Source: Galbibacter sp. BG1
GTDB lineage: Bacteria > Bacteroidota > Bacteroidia > Flavobacteriales > Flavobacteriaceae
DNA: 64,000 bases
NCBI RefSeq assembly: GCF_013391805.1
Contig: NZ_CP058364.1
Coordinates: 744,501 to 808,500, forward strand
Direction: 5' to 3'
In this document: piece after piece, positions 18,535-27,462 of the stretch
How the letters are laid out: each line of letters begins with the position of its first letter
How positions within the stretch are numbered: position 1 is the stretch's first letter
Position numbers and translations under genes: made by a program
The notes under the pieces: model-generated
Told to the model about the DNA's origin: nothing
The model's database searches: none
Seen by the model: the letters and a program-made list of their open reading frames with translations, nothing else

Positions 18535-19806
18535 ATGGAAAGTGTTCAAGCAATAAAACAACGATTTGGCATTATAGGTAACGATGTAAAGCTTAATCGA
18601 GCTATCGAAAAAGCTATACAAGTTGCCCCCACCGATATCTCTGTGCTTATAACTGGAGAAAGTGGAGTTGGAAAGGAAGTCCTTCCCAAAATAATCCATT
18701 CCCTTTCGCATAGAAAACACGGTAAATTTATTGCCGTAAACTGTGGGGCCATTCCAGAAGGCACCATAGACTCTGAACTTTTTGGGCATGAAAAAGGTGC
18801 TTTTACCGGCGCTACCCAAACTAGAAGCGGATATTTTGAAGAGGCCGATGGCGGAACTATTTTTTTGGATGAAGTAGGGGAACTCCCTTTAACCACACAG
18901 GTTCGTTTGCTAAGGGTTCTTGAAAATGGGGAATTCTTAAAAGTTGGTTCTTCCAAAGTACAAAAAACCGATGTACGTATTGTAGCGGCCACCAACATTA
19001 ATATGTTTGAAGCCATTAAAAAGGAGAAATTCCGGGAAGACCTTTATTACCGATTGAGCACAGTGGAGATTCACCTTCCGCCGTTACGGGAACGAAAAGA
19101 GGACATCCATTTATTATTCAGAAAATTTGCGGCAGACTTCGCTCAGAAATACAAAATGCCAACCATTCGTCTGGAGGACAACGCTGTGGAGCTTTTAAAT
19201 AAATACCGATGGGCGGGAAATGTGCGTCAACTTAGAAATATTGCTGAACAAATTTCGGTATTGGAACAAAACAGGACCATTTCCTATGAAACCTTAAAAG
19301 GTTATCTGCCAGATTCTGGAAGCAATTTGCCTGCAGTTATAAAAAACCAAAAATCTGAAAGCGACTTTAGCAGCGAACGCGAAATTCTCTACAAGATTTT
19401 GTTTGATATGAAAAGTGACCTCAACGACCTTAAAAAACTTACCATGGAGCTTATGAAAGACGGCTCTAATGGGGAGAAAGTACAGCAGGAAAATAAAGGC
19501 CTTATCAATAAGATATATGGTGACGAAGACAATGAAATTGATTTTGAGCATGCCGATGAAGATGATGCTATGGAAATTTTACAAATAGAGCACCAGAAAA
19601 GTTTACCAAACGCAACAACTCCAGAAGACAAATACCATTTTGCCGAGGAAATTGAGGAAGAAGAAACACTTTCTTTACAGGATAAAGAGCTGGAATTAAT
19701 TAAAAAAGCTTTAGAACGTAACCGCGGTAAGCGAAAGGCAGCAGCTACAGAATTAGGGATTTCAGAACGTACCCTTTACAGAAAAATAAAACAATACGAT
19801 TTATAG
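18535..19806 (+). CDS. Sigma-54-interacting transcriptional activator, no receiver domain
   Basis: A 423-residue protein. The AAA+ domain begins almost at the N-terminus: Walker A GESGVGKE (residues 41-48), the sigma-54 contact loop GAFTGA (88-93), Walker B GGTIFLDE (near 110). A long acidic linker (about residues 270-385) leads to a Fis-type helix-turn-helix at the end (KRKAAATELGISERTLYRKI). There is no response-regulator receiver and no PAS or GAF domain, so control must come from binding partners or expression level. It should drive transcription from -24/-12 promoters with RpoN. It sits between miaB and lptE in a run leading to secG and groESL; its targets are not known. Confidence 0.93.
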   Translation: MESVQAIKQRFGIIGNDVKLNRAIEKAIQVAPTDISVLITGESGVGKEVLPKIIHSLSHRKHGKFIAVNCGAIPEGTIDSELFGHEKGAFTGATQTRSGYFEEADGGTIFLDEVGELPLTTQVRLLRVLENGEFLKVGSSKVQKTDVRIVAATNINMFEAIKKEKFREDLYYRLSTVEIHLPPLRERKEDIHLLFRKFAADFAQKYKMPTIRLEDNAVELLNKYRWAGNVRQLRNIAEQISVLEQNRTISYETLKGYLPDSGSNLPAVIKNQKSESDFSSEREILYKILFDMKSDLNDLKKLTMELMKDGSNGEKVQQENKGLINKIYGDEDNEIDFEHADEDDAMEILQIEHQKSLPNATTPEDKYHFAEEIEEEETLSLQDKELELIKKALERNRGKRKAAATELGISERTLYRKIKQYDL

Positions 19807-19856
19807 TGAAGTCGTTTAAATATTTTTTTCGTTCTTTTGAACCTCACATTTTTAAA

Positions 19857-20348
19857 ATGAAGAAATTTTTTATACTTTTTATAGCCGTTTTATCTATTCA
19901 AGGCTGTGGCCCCTACTCTTTCACTGGAGTAAATACCACTGCGGAGTCTTTTCAGGTAAACTTTTTCCAAAATCAGGCACCTATTGTGGAACCGGGATTG
20001 GATTTCCTTTTTACCAATACTTTGCAAGACCTTATATTAAACCAGACCAACCTGCAATTGCTCAATAAAAATGCCGATTTAATTTACGAGGGGGAAATCA
20101 CCGAATATCGGGTATCGCCAATGTCGGCTACGGCAGATCAAACTGCGGCTCAAAACAGATTGACGATTGGAGTAAATGTTAGGTTTTACAATACAGAAAA
20201 ACCCGAAGAAGATTTTGAACGCAAATTTACGTTCTTCTACGATTATCCTGCAGCCACTCAGCTGGTAACTATAAAACAGACGGCGCATGATGAGATTTTT
20301 GAACGTATAACACAAGATATTTTTAACGAAACCCTGGCAAACTGGTAA
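19857..20348 (+). CDS. lptE: LptE-like LPS assembly lipoprotein
   Basis: A 163-residue lipoprotein from the ATG at 19857, which gives a clean signal peptide (MKKFFILFIA) and lipobox (SIQGCGPYSF). A GTG at 19806 would start inside the upstream stop region and is unlikely. The mature part has the LptE-type pattern in Bacteroidetes: an early FxGVNT stretch, a conserved LQDLILNQTNLQLL helix, and a late AxxxQLVTIKQ region. LptE plugs the LptD barrel that places LPS in the outer leaflet. Sequence similarity in this family is weak, so the name rests on pattern and neighbourhood. It begins 50 bp after the activator and is followed 3 bp later by a TPR-like gene. Confidence 0.8.
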   Translation: MKKFFILFIAVLSIQGCGPYSFTGVNTTAESFQVNFFQNQAPIVEPGLDFLFTNTLQDLILNQTNLQLLNKNADLIYEGEITEYRVSPMSATADQTAAQNRLTIGVNVRFYNTEKPEEDFERKFTFFYDYPAATQLVTIKQTAHDEIFERITQDIFNETLANW

Positions 20349-20351
20349 TCA

Positions 20352-21269
20352 ATGAATGTTTCCAATTTTTCATCTTTACTGAAAAATCCTGAAAGCATAC
20401 ATCAGGAACATATCGAATCGCTTCAAAAAGTAATCGATGAGTTTCCCTATTTCCAAGCCGCTAGAGCTGTATATCTTAAAGCTTTAAAAACCCAAGAAAG
20501 CTTTAAATACAATGCCGAATTGAAGAAAACCGCCGCTTACACCACGGACAGGACGATATTATTCGAATATATTACTTCAGAAGAATTTCTTCAACATGCT
20601 GTTGCCAAGAAAATTTCCATACATACCGCCAATGAAGAACTCTACACCATTCCCGTAGAGATAGAAGAGGTTATTGTAAGGGACAATAAAACATCTTTCG
20701 ATTTTAATGAGGTGGATGCTGGAGCTGTTATGGATCCTGAACTTTTTCAACCTAAGGGGAATGACGAAAAAAGCGAGGAGGACAACGAAGACAACCAGCC
20801 TCCCCACAAACCCATTTACGACGCGAACACGCTGCAAATTGGAAAACCGCTTGATTTCAACAAAAAAGAAACCCATTCTTTTATGGAATGGATGCAACTT
20901 TCTTCCACTACCAAAGAAATTGATCGGAGCACCCTCAATACAGTAGAAAGCAGCGAAAAAATAGCCGAAAGTAAGAAAGAGAAAAAATCGGCCATAGAAA
21001 GTAAGTTAAAACTTATCGATAGATTTTTGGAAAACAATCCTAAGATCCCGCCGGTTAAAGACCACGTCGATAAAACGAATTTGGCAAAGGAAAATAATGT
21101 AGAAAAATCTGCGCTGATGACAGAGACTTTAGCCCGGGTTTATTTAGAACAAAAGAAGTATAAAAAAGCAATTCAAGCTTATAAAATTTTAAGTTTGAAA
21201 TATCCGGAAAAAAGTGGTTTCTTTGCAGACCAAATTAACGCGATAAAGAATTTAAAAGAAAGTAATTGA
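20352..21269 (+). CDS. TPR-like protein, function unknown
   Basis: A 305-residue protein without signal peptide. The N-terminal part (residues 1-75) looks helical (SLLKNPESIHQEHIESLQ, FPYFQAARAVYLKALK). A low-complexity acidic and Lys-rich middle (about residues 115-235) follows. The last 55 residues form one clear TPR-like repeat (TLARVYLEQKKYKKAIQAYKIL, FFADQI). This gene is usual between lptE and secG in Flavobacteriia, but I know no experimental role. It is 3 bp after lptE and 7 bp before secG, so all three are almost surely one transcript. Confidence 0.8.
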   Translation: MNVSNFSSLLKNPESIHQEHIESLQKVIDEFPYFQAARAVYLKALKTQESFKYNAELKKTAAYTTDRTILFEYITSEEFLQHAVAKKISIHTANEELYTIPVEIEEVIVRDNKTSFDFNEVDAGAVMDPELFQPKGNDEKSEEDNEDNQPPHKPIYDANTLQIGKPLDFNKKETHSFMEWMQLSSTTKEIDRSTLNTVESSEKIAESKKEKKSAIESKLKLIDRFLENNPKIPPVKDHVDKTNLAKENNVEKSALMTETLARVYLEQKKYKKAIQAYKILSLKYPEKSGFFADQINAIKNLKESN

Positions 21270-21276
21270 TATAGAA

Positions 21277-21636
21277 ATGAGTACGTTTTCAATTTTTTTG
21301 GTGCTAATTATTATTGTAGCATTCTTATTAGTTTTAGTGATCATGGTTCAAAACCCTAAGGGAGGCGGTTTATCTTCTTCTTTTGGTGGAGGTGGAAGCC
21401 AAGTTGTGGGAGGAGTTAAAAAAACTGGGGACTTTCTAGATAAAAGTACCTGGACTTTGGCAACTGTTTTAGTAGCCTTGATCCTATTATCCAACATCAC
21501 TTTAATGTCGAATGAAGATTCTTCGGATTCTAAATTGTTAGAAAGTAGAGATGTTGAAGCTCCGGTACAAAACACTACTGTTCCTGCTGCAGAAGCACCA
21601 GCTAACACAGCTACAGATAGCGCCGCTACAGAATAA
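21277..21636 (+). CDS. secG: Preprotein translocase subunit SecG
   Basis: A 119-residue protein with two membrane segments (residues 3-22 and about 55-75) joined by a loop containing the family-typical VQNPKGGGLSSSFGGGG stretch. An Ala/Thr-rich acidic tail, common in Bacteroidetes SecG, follows. It is an auxiliary part of the SecYEG channel that helps SecA-driven export. A strong terminator at 21661-21692 separates it from groES, so the operon from miaB or the activator probably ends here. Confidence 0.93.
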   Translation: MSTFSIFLVLIIIVAFLLVLVIMVQNPKGGGLSSSFGGGGSQVVGGVKKTGDFLDKSTWTLATVLVALILLSNITLMSNEDSSDSKLLESRDVEAPVQNTTVPAAEAPANTATDSAATE

Positions 21637-21660
21637 GATTCTTAATTTTAAGATATAAAA

Positions 21661-21692
21661 AATGCCAGCTTGTCACTAAGCTGGCATTTTTA
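21661..21692 (+). terminator. Intrinsic terminator after secG
   Basis: AATGCCAGCTT (21661-21671) pairs perfectly with AAGCTGGCATT (21678-21688) around a 6-nt loop, followed by a T-rich tract. The 11-bp stem begins about 24 nt past the secG stop. Confidence 0.9.
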
Positions 21693-21700
21693 TTATATAA

Positions 21701-21828
21701 TTCTCGGTAAGAAAGCACCTTTATCGGTAAAAAAAGTCACCGAGAAAGACGTTTTTGACGGTTTAAACAATTTCTTTTTTCTCTAACGGGTAAAATTGTC
21801 AGTTTCCTTGTAATGGCACAATTTCTGT
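21701..21828 (+). promoter_or_regulatory. Regulatory region of groESL
   Basis: The 240-bp gap before groES holds several signals: an inverted repeat TTCTCGGT (21701-21708) / ACCGAGAA (21739-21746); a direct repeat TCGGTAA at 21704-21710 and 21724-21730 with a 20-bp period; a TTGTCA at 21796-21801; and TGGCAC at 21814-21819 followed by GT at 21827-21828. The last gives GG-N10-GT, one base off the sigma-54 -24/-12 pattern (GG-N10-GC). No TAnnTTTG promoter is seen. Which of these works is not known. Confidence 0.35.
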
Positions 21829-21878
21829 CTATTTAACCAAAGTAAATTTTAAATTAATTAATCAAATATTAAAAAGAT

Positions 21879-22157
21879 ATGTCGAAGTTAAACATTAAAC
21901 CACTTGCAGATAGGGTTGTTATTGAACCTTTAGCAGCTGAAACCAAAACAGCTTCAGGAATTATCATTCCAGACAACGCAAAAGAAAAACCACAAAAAGG
22001 AACCGTTGTTGCCGTAGGACCAGGTACTAAAGATGAAAAAGTGACCGTAAAAGAGGGTGATACTGTTTTATACGGGAAATACGCCGGTACCGAATTAAAA
22101 TTGGAAGGGAACGATTACTTGATTATGCGCGAAAGCGACATTCTTGCAATTGTTTAA
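21879..22157 (+). CDS. groES: Co-chaperonin GroES
   Basis: A 92-residue protein that matches GroES throughout: [12 protein letters not shown] at the start, the mobile loop ([20 protein letters not shown], residues 20-39) that binds GroEL, and the ending [13 protein letters not shown]. It caps the GroEL cylinder during ATP-driven folding. It lies 94 bp before groEL, with which it forms the usual two-gene heat-shock unit. Confidence 0.98.
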   Translation: MSKLNIKPLADRVVIEPLAAETKTASGIIIPDNAKEKPQKGTVVAVGPGTKDEKVTVKEGDTVLYGKYAGTELKLEGNDYLIMRESDILAIV

Positions 22158-22185
22158 AGTCAGCGAACTTAAACCAAACACTTAA

Positions 22186-23883
<1,698 letters not shown>

Positions 23884-23904
23884 TCATCAAACCATATAAA
23901 ACCA

Positions 23905-23938
23905 AAAACCGCGATAGAAGATTCATCGCGGTTTTTTT
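23905..23938 (+). terminator. Intrinsic terminator after groEL
   Basis: CCGCGAT (23909-23915) pairs with ATCGCGG (23925-23931), extended by A/T pairs and followed by seven T. It lies 22 nt past the groEL stop. Confidence 0.92.
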
Positions 23939-24071
23939 ATGCGTAAAAACTAAACGTTTCTGGTGTTTGAGGTCAACCCTAAAAACTAACAATTACAAAA
24001 GTTCTCGTTAGCATTTTGTTAGAATTATCTTCAATCGAAAGGAATACGTATTTTAGATTAAAATTTTAATC

Positions 24072-25538
24072 ATGCTAAAATTCCTTCTTAGATTATTTAT
24101 TGCTATCATTTGCATCAGTATAAATGCCCAAAACACCAACACCCCCAATATTTTATTCATCGCTGTAGACGATTTAAGACCCGAATTGGGCTGTTACGGT
24201 AAAAATTATGTACACTCACCAAACTTAGATAAACTAGCAGAAAAAGGAACTCTTTTTAACAATCACTTTGTAACCGTACCCATATGTGGCGCCTCCCGAT
24301 ATAATCTTCTTACGGGATTGTTGCCAAAAAAACCAGTCGACATAACCAATCAAGCGGCGGCTGAACAAATTGCGAAACAACAAAACGATAAGAGGCCAAA
24401 GACTTTTTTACAGGAGTTTAAGGAAAACGGCTATTACACCGTGGGCATTGGCAAAATATCGCATCATCCCGATGGTTATGTTTATGGCTATCGGGAACCT
24501 AAAAGCAATGTACTCGAACTTCCAGGTAGCTGGGATGAAATGCTTTTTGATTCAGGAAAATGGGGAACTGGGCACAATGCTTTTTTTGGATATGCCGATG
24601 GCAGTAACCGTAACGACCTAGAGAATATGGTAAAGCCTTACGAAGCTGCAGAGGTTGAAGACACAGGTTACCCCGACGGACTAACAGCCGAGTTGGCAAT
24701 TAAAAAACTAAGCGAACTAAAAAGTAAAAATCAGCCATTCTTTTTGGGAGTTGGGTTTTTTAAGCCACATTTACCGTTTACAGCCCCTAAAAAGTATTGG
24801 GACCTGTATGATGAAACAAAGATTCCACTTGCACCATTTTCAAAAATACCAGAAAATGTTTCCAAAGCAAGTCTTCACAATAGTAATGAATTCAACAGAT
24901 ATAAATTAGGAGAAGAAAAAGCAAGCCTAGAAAATACCCTTAGCGATGATTATGCAAGAAAAGTAAAACACGGCTATTTGGCGGCTGTTAGTTATGTAGA
25001 TGCCCAAATTGGAACGGTATTGAAAGCATTGGAAGAAAATGGTTTAGCCGATAACACCATTATAGTGGTTTGGGGGGATCACGGTTGGCATTTGGGAGAT
25101 CAAATGGTTTGGGGAAAACATACCATTTTCGACATGGCTCTAAAAAGCGTCTTAATCATTAAACATCCCAATAGCAAGTCAAAACAAATCGACCAAATTG
25201 TAAGCACTACAGACATATATCCAACCCTGTTGGAATTTTCAGGCATCGATTTAACTAATAAAATAGATGGAAATAGCATGGTAGGATTAATGAACAACCC
25301 AAAAACCGAAAAATGGAGAAATACGGCCTATAGTTATTTTAATAAAGGGATTTCCTTAAGGACTACCAACTACCGCTTTACCAAATACTTCAGAAATGAA
25401 ACACCAACGCTGGAATTGTATAATGAACTGAAAGACCCTTACGAAACACAAAATATTGCCAAAGAGAACAAAAAAATCATATCGAAATTGTTGCCAGTAT
25501 GGGAACTGGGAAATACTGAGATCTTTTCGAAAGAGTAA
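24072..25538 (+). CDS. Cys-type sulfatase, iduronate-2-sulfatase-like
   Basis: A 488-residue secreted enzyme with a signal peptide (residues 1-19, cut after INA). The metal-binding Asp pair is in LFIAVDDLRPELGCYG (residues 28-43). The sulfatase signature is C72-G-A-S-R76, where C72 would be turned into formylglycine, followed by LLTG. Further conserved parts are GKISHHPDG, FFKPHLPF and GDHGWHLGDQ. The N-terminal pattern resembles iduronate-2-sulfatase and the S1_7 group of marine polysaccharide sulfatases, so a sulfated glycan is the likely substrate. No polysaccharide-utilisation genes or maturase are adjacent; GldK at 9486-10841 has the FGE fold but is not a maturase. It appears monocistronic. 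Confidence 0.9.
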   Translation: MLKFLLRLFIAIICISINAQNTNTPNILFIAVDDLRPELGCYGKNYVHSPNLDKLAEKGTLFNNHFVTVPICGASRYNLLTGLLPKKPVDITNQAAAEQIAKQQNDKRPKTFLQEFKENGYYTVGIGKISHHPDGYVYGYREPKSNVLELPGSWDEMLFDSGKWGTGHNAFFGYADGSNRNDLENMVKPYEAAEVEDTGYPDGLTAELAIKKLSELKSKNQPFFLGVGFFKPHLPFTAPKKYWDLYDETKIPLAPFSKIPENVSKASLHNSNEFNRYKLGEEKASLENTLSDDYARKVKHGYLAAVSYVDAQIGTVLKALEENGLADNTIIVVWGDHGWHLGDQMVWGKHTIFDMALKSVLIIKHPNSKSKQIDQIVSTTDIYPTLLEFSGIDLTNKIDGNSMVGLMNNPKTEKWRNTAYSYFNKGISLRTTNYRFTKYFRNETPTLELYNELKDPYETQNIAKENKKIISKLLPVWELGNTEIFSKE

Positions 25539-25584
25539 ATTAATATGGCACATCTAAAGCTTTCTGTGTAATTTTAAAGCAAAA

Positions 25585-26457
25585 ATGTCTAACAAAGGAT
25601 TAATTATTGAAGAACGCGCCAGGGATATTGGCGATTTTTTAGTGGGAAGGTTACTCCCCTTCAGAAAAAAAAGAATGGTTGGTCCGTTTATTTTTATAGA
25701 CCATATGGGACCGGCCACTATCAAGGAAGGATCTTATGTAGATATAGGTCAACATCCACACATCGGACTTTCTACGCTTACCTATTTGTTTGAAGGAGAA
25801 CTGAGGCATCGCGATAGTATTGGGAGCGACCAGATTATAAAAGCAGGAGCTGTAAATTGGATGACTGCCGGCAGCGGGGTAACGCATACCGAACGCACTC
25901 CCGAACACCTTAGAAACTCTATTGAAACCACCATGCACGGTTTTCAAATATGGGTAGCGCTACCTAAGGAACTAGAAACCATGAATCCCGAATTTCATCA
26001 TATTGAAAGAGATGCACTTCCCAAATGGGAAGAAAATGGTGCGTACTACACTCTTATTGCTGGAACTGGATTTGGAAGAAAGGCACCGGTACCAGTCCAC
26101 TCCAATTTATTTATGATTGAAATTAAAACTACTAAGGAAACCGATTTACAAATTGTAGATCAAGTGAAAGGGGAAATTGGAATTTGTGTGGTAAAAGGCC
26201 AGATAAGTGCCTGCGGAGAAGAAATTAAAGCGGGAAATATGGTGGTCTCAAAAACAGAAGATGCCTGCCAAGTTATAGTTGCAGAAAACACTCACTTACT
26301 TTTATTTGGAGGTGAACCTTTTGAAGAAGAAAGACACATTTTTTGGAATTTTGTGGCTTCAGAAAAAGATTCCATAGAAAAAGCGAAGGAAAAATGGAAA
26401 AACAAAGAATTTCCAAAAGTTGCAAACGACAACTCTTACATTCCGCTTCCATCATAA
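25585..26457 (+). CDS. Pirin family protein
   Basis: A 290-residue bicupin. The N-terminal cupin contains the pirin core: DHMGPA, then HPHIGLSTLTYLFEGE with the metal-binding histidines, and VNWMTAGSGVTHTERTP. The C-terminal cupin begins around residue 170 and includes LLFGGEPFEE near the end. Pirins bind iron; some show quercetin dioxygenase activity, others affect transcription. The role here is not known. It begins 46 bp after the sulfatase stop, so read-through is possible, but a shared function is not evident. A shared terminator (26463-26490) separates it from the convergent lipoprotein gene. Confidence 0.93.
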   Translation: MSNKGLIIEERARDIGDFLVGRLLPFRKKRMVGPFIFIDHMGPATIKEGSYVDIGQHPHIGLSTLTYLFEGELRHRDSIGSDQIIKAGAVNWMTAGSGVTHTERTPEHLRNSIETTMHGFQIWVALPKELETMNPEFHHIERDALPKWEENGAYYTLIAGTGFGRKAPVPVHSNLFMIEIKTTKETDLQIVDQVKGEIGICVVKGQISACGEEIKAGNMVVSKTEDACQVIVAENTHLLLFGGEPFEEERHIFWNFVASEKDSIEKAKEKWKNKEFPKVANDNSYIPLPS

Positions 26458-26462
26458 AAAAT

Positions 26463-26490
26463 AAAGTCCGCGATACAGCGGACTTTACTA
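26463..26490. terminator. Bidirectional terminator between convergent genes
   Basis: AAAGTCCGC (26463-26471) and GCGGACTTT (26478-26486) form a perfect 9-bp stem with A/T-rich flanks, placed between the pirin stop and the stop of the small lipoprotein gene. Confidence 0.8.
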
Positions 26491-26508
26491 TTATTGCAGA
26501 ACAAAGAA

Positions 26509-26724
26509 TTAATCTTCGTCCCCTATTTTTTCGATCGTTTCATCGATTTCTTCATTCACTTCTTCATCAACTTCTTTTCCAGCTCTTTCAAGTATACCTT
26601 CTTCTTCAACTTCTGTAGACTCTTCTTTAATAATTACTTCTTTCTTTTCCTCGGTTTCTTTACACGAAACAAAAGCACCGCCAAATACAAATAACATGGC
26701 TGCACCTAGAACTATTTTTTTCAT
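26509..26724 (-). CDS. Small acidic lipoprotein, function unknown
   Basis: The start is set at the ATG at 26724, which gives a 71-residue protein with a lipoprotein signal peptide (MKKIVLGAAM, lipobox GGAFVSCKE). A longer frame from 26805 would add 27 residues before the signal peptide and is unlikely. After the cysteine the mature protein of about 48 residues is almost wholly Glu, Lys, Asp, Val and Ile, probably a charged helix. It has no recognised domain. It stands alone, convergent with pirin. Confidence 0.65.
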   Translation of the reverse strand: MKKIVLGAAMLFVFGGAFVSCKETEEKKEVIIKEESTEVEEEGILERAGKEVDEEVNEEIDETIEKIGDED

Positions 26725-26868
26725 CTTTTTGATTATTTTATTAGTTAAGAAAACTAAAATAACAATAAATTTTCGAAACTGCCCCGTAATGTTAAAAAGA
26801 ACCAAAAAAGTATTAAGAAATTGTACCTACGATGGGCGCATTTCCTTAATCTTCACTTTAGAAGCAGC

Positions 26869-26887
26869 TAACTTTGTGTTACCTTTG
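26869..26887 (+). promoter_or_regulatory. Tandem -7 boxes before the GAF gene
   Basis: TAACTTTG (26869-26876) and TACCTTTG (26880-26887) both fit TAnnTTTG and lie 14-25 bp before the ATG at 26902. No clear -33 TTG is seen at the proper distance. Confidence 0.45.
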
Positions 26888-26901
26888 CCAAAATTTAATA
26901 A

Positions 26902-27360
26902 ATGGCATTCGACTCATTAAAGACCGAAATTAAAAATATTATCGCGCAGAGCGGAATTTCTGTTGACGATAAACTCACTAAAATTTGCGAACTCCTCCAA
27001 ACCAATATCCCCTATTACGATTGGGTAGGTTTTTATTTTAAAAATGGAGATAAAGAAGAATTAAAGCTACGTTCTTTTGCAGGAGAACCTACCGACCATA
27101 CAATTATCCCCTTCGGAAAAGGGATTTGTGGACAGGTAGCCGTTTCCAACAAAAATTTTGTAGTACCAGACGTTAAAGCACAAGACAATTATATTGCTTG
27201 CAGCATATTTGTAAAAGCAGAAATTGTAATCCCGCTCTTTTTAAATGGAGAAAATATAGGACAGATTGATATCGATTCCAATACCGCAGATCCATTTACC
27301 CAAGAAGATGAGGATTTCTTAGAGTTTGTAAATGCCGAAGTGGCAAAAATCCTTGCTTAA
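26902..27360 (+). CDS. GAF-domain protein, free methionine-R-sulfoxide reductase-like
   Basis: A 152-residue single-GAF protein. The pattern IPFGKGICGQVA (around residues 71-82), DNYIACS, EIVIPL and IGQIDIDS matches the YebR/fRMsr family, which reduces free methionine-R-sulfoxide. Two of the three usual cysteines are present, those in ICGQ and YIACS. The first one, expected just before the IPFGKG stretch, is absent (TDHTIIPFG). In the family the IAC cysteine is catalytic and the others resolve the disulfide. Activity is therefore plausible but not certain. It is a lone gene about 100 bp before purH. Confidence 0.8.
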   Translation: MAFDSLKTEIKNIIAQSGISVDDKLTKICELLQTNIPYYDWVGFYFKNGDKEELKLRSFAGEPTDHTIIPFGKGICGQVAVSNKNFVVPDVKAQDNYIACSIFVKAEIVIPLFLNGENIGQIDIDSNTADPFTQEDEDFLEFVNAEVAKILA

Positions 27361-27431
27361 AAAAGCAGTGCTTTTCGTATTTTAGAACAACATTTTCTTT
27401 TACAGAACACAACTATTTAATGCAAATAAAT

Positions 27432-27439
27432 TACTTTTG
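27432..27439 (+). promoter_or_regulatory. -7 box of purH promoter
   Basis: TACTTTTG fits TAnnTTTG and ends 24 bp before the purH ATG. No good -33 TTG is seen, so the assignment rests on the -7 box alone. Confidence 0.45.
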
Positions 27440-27462
27440 CAAACCAAAACAACACAATAACA

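Noticed and set aside
18546-19016. Open frame of 156 codons antisense to the sigma-54 activator
   Set aside because: It lies entirely within a clear AAA+ coding region and shows no family features.
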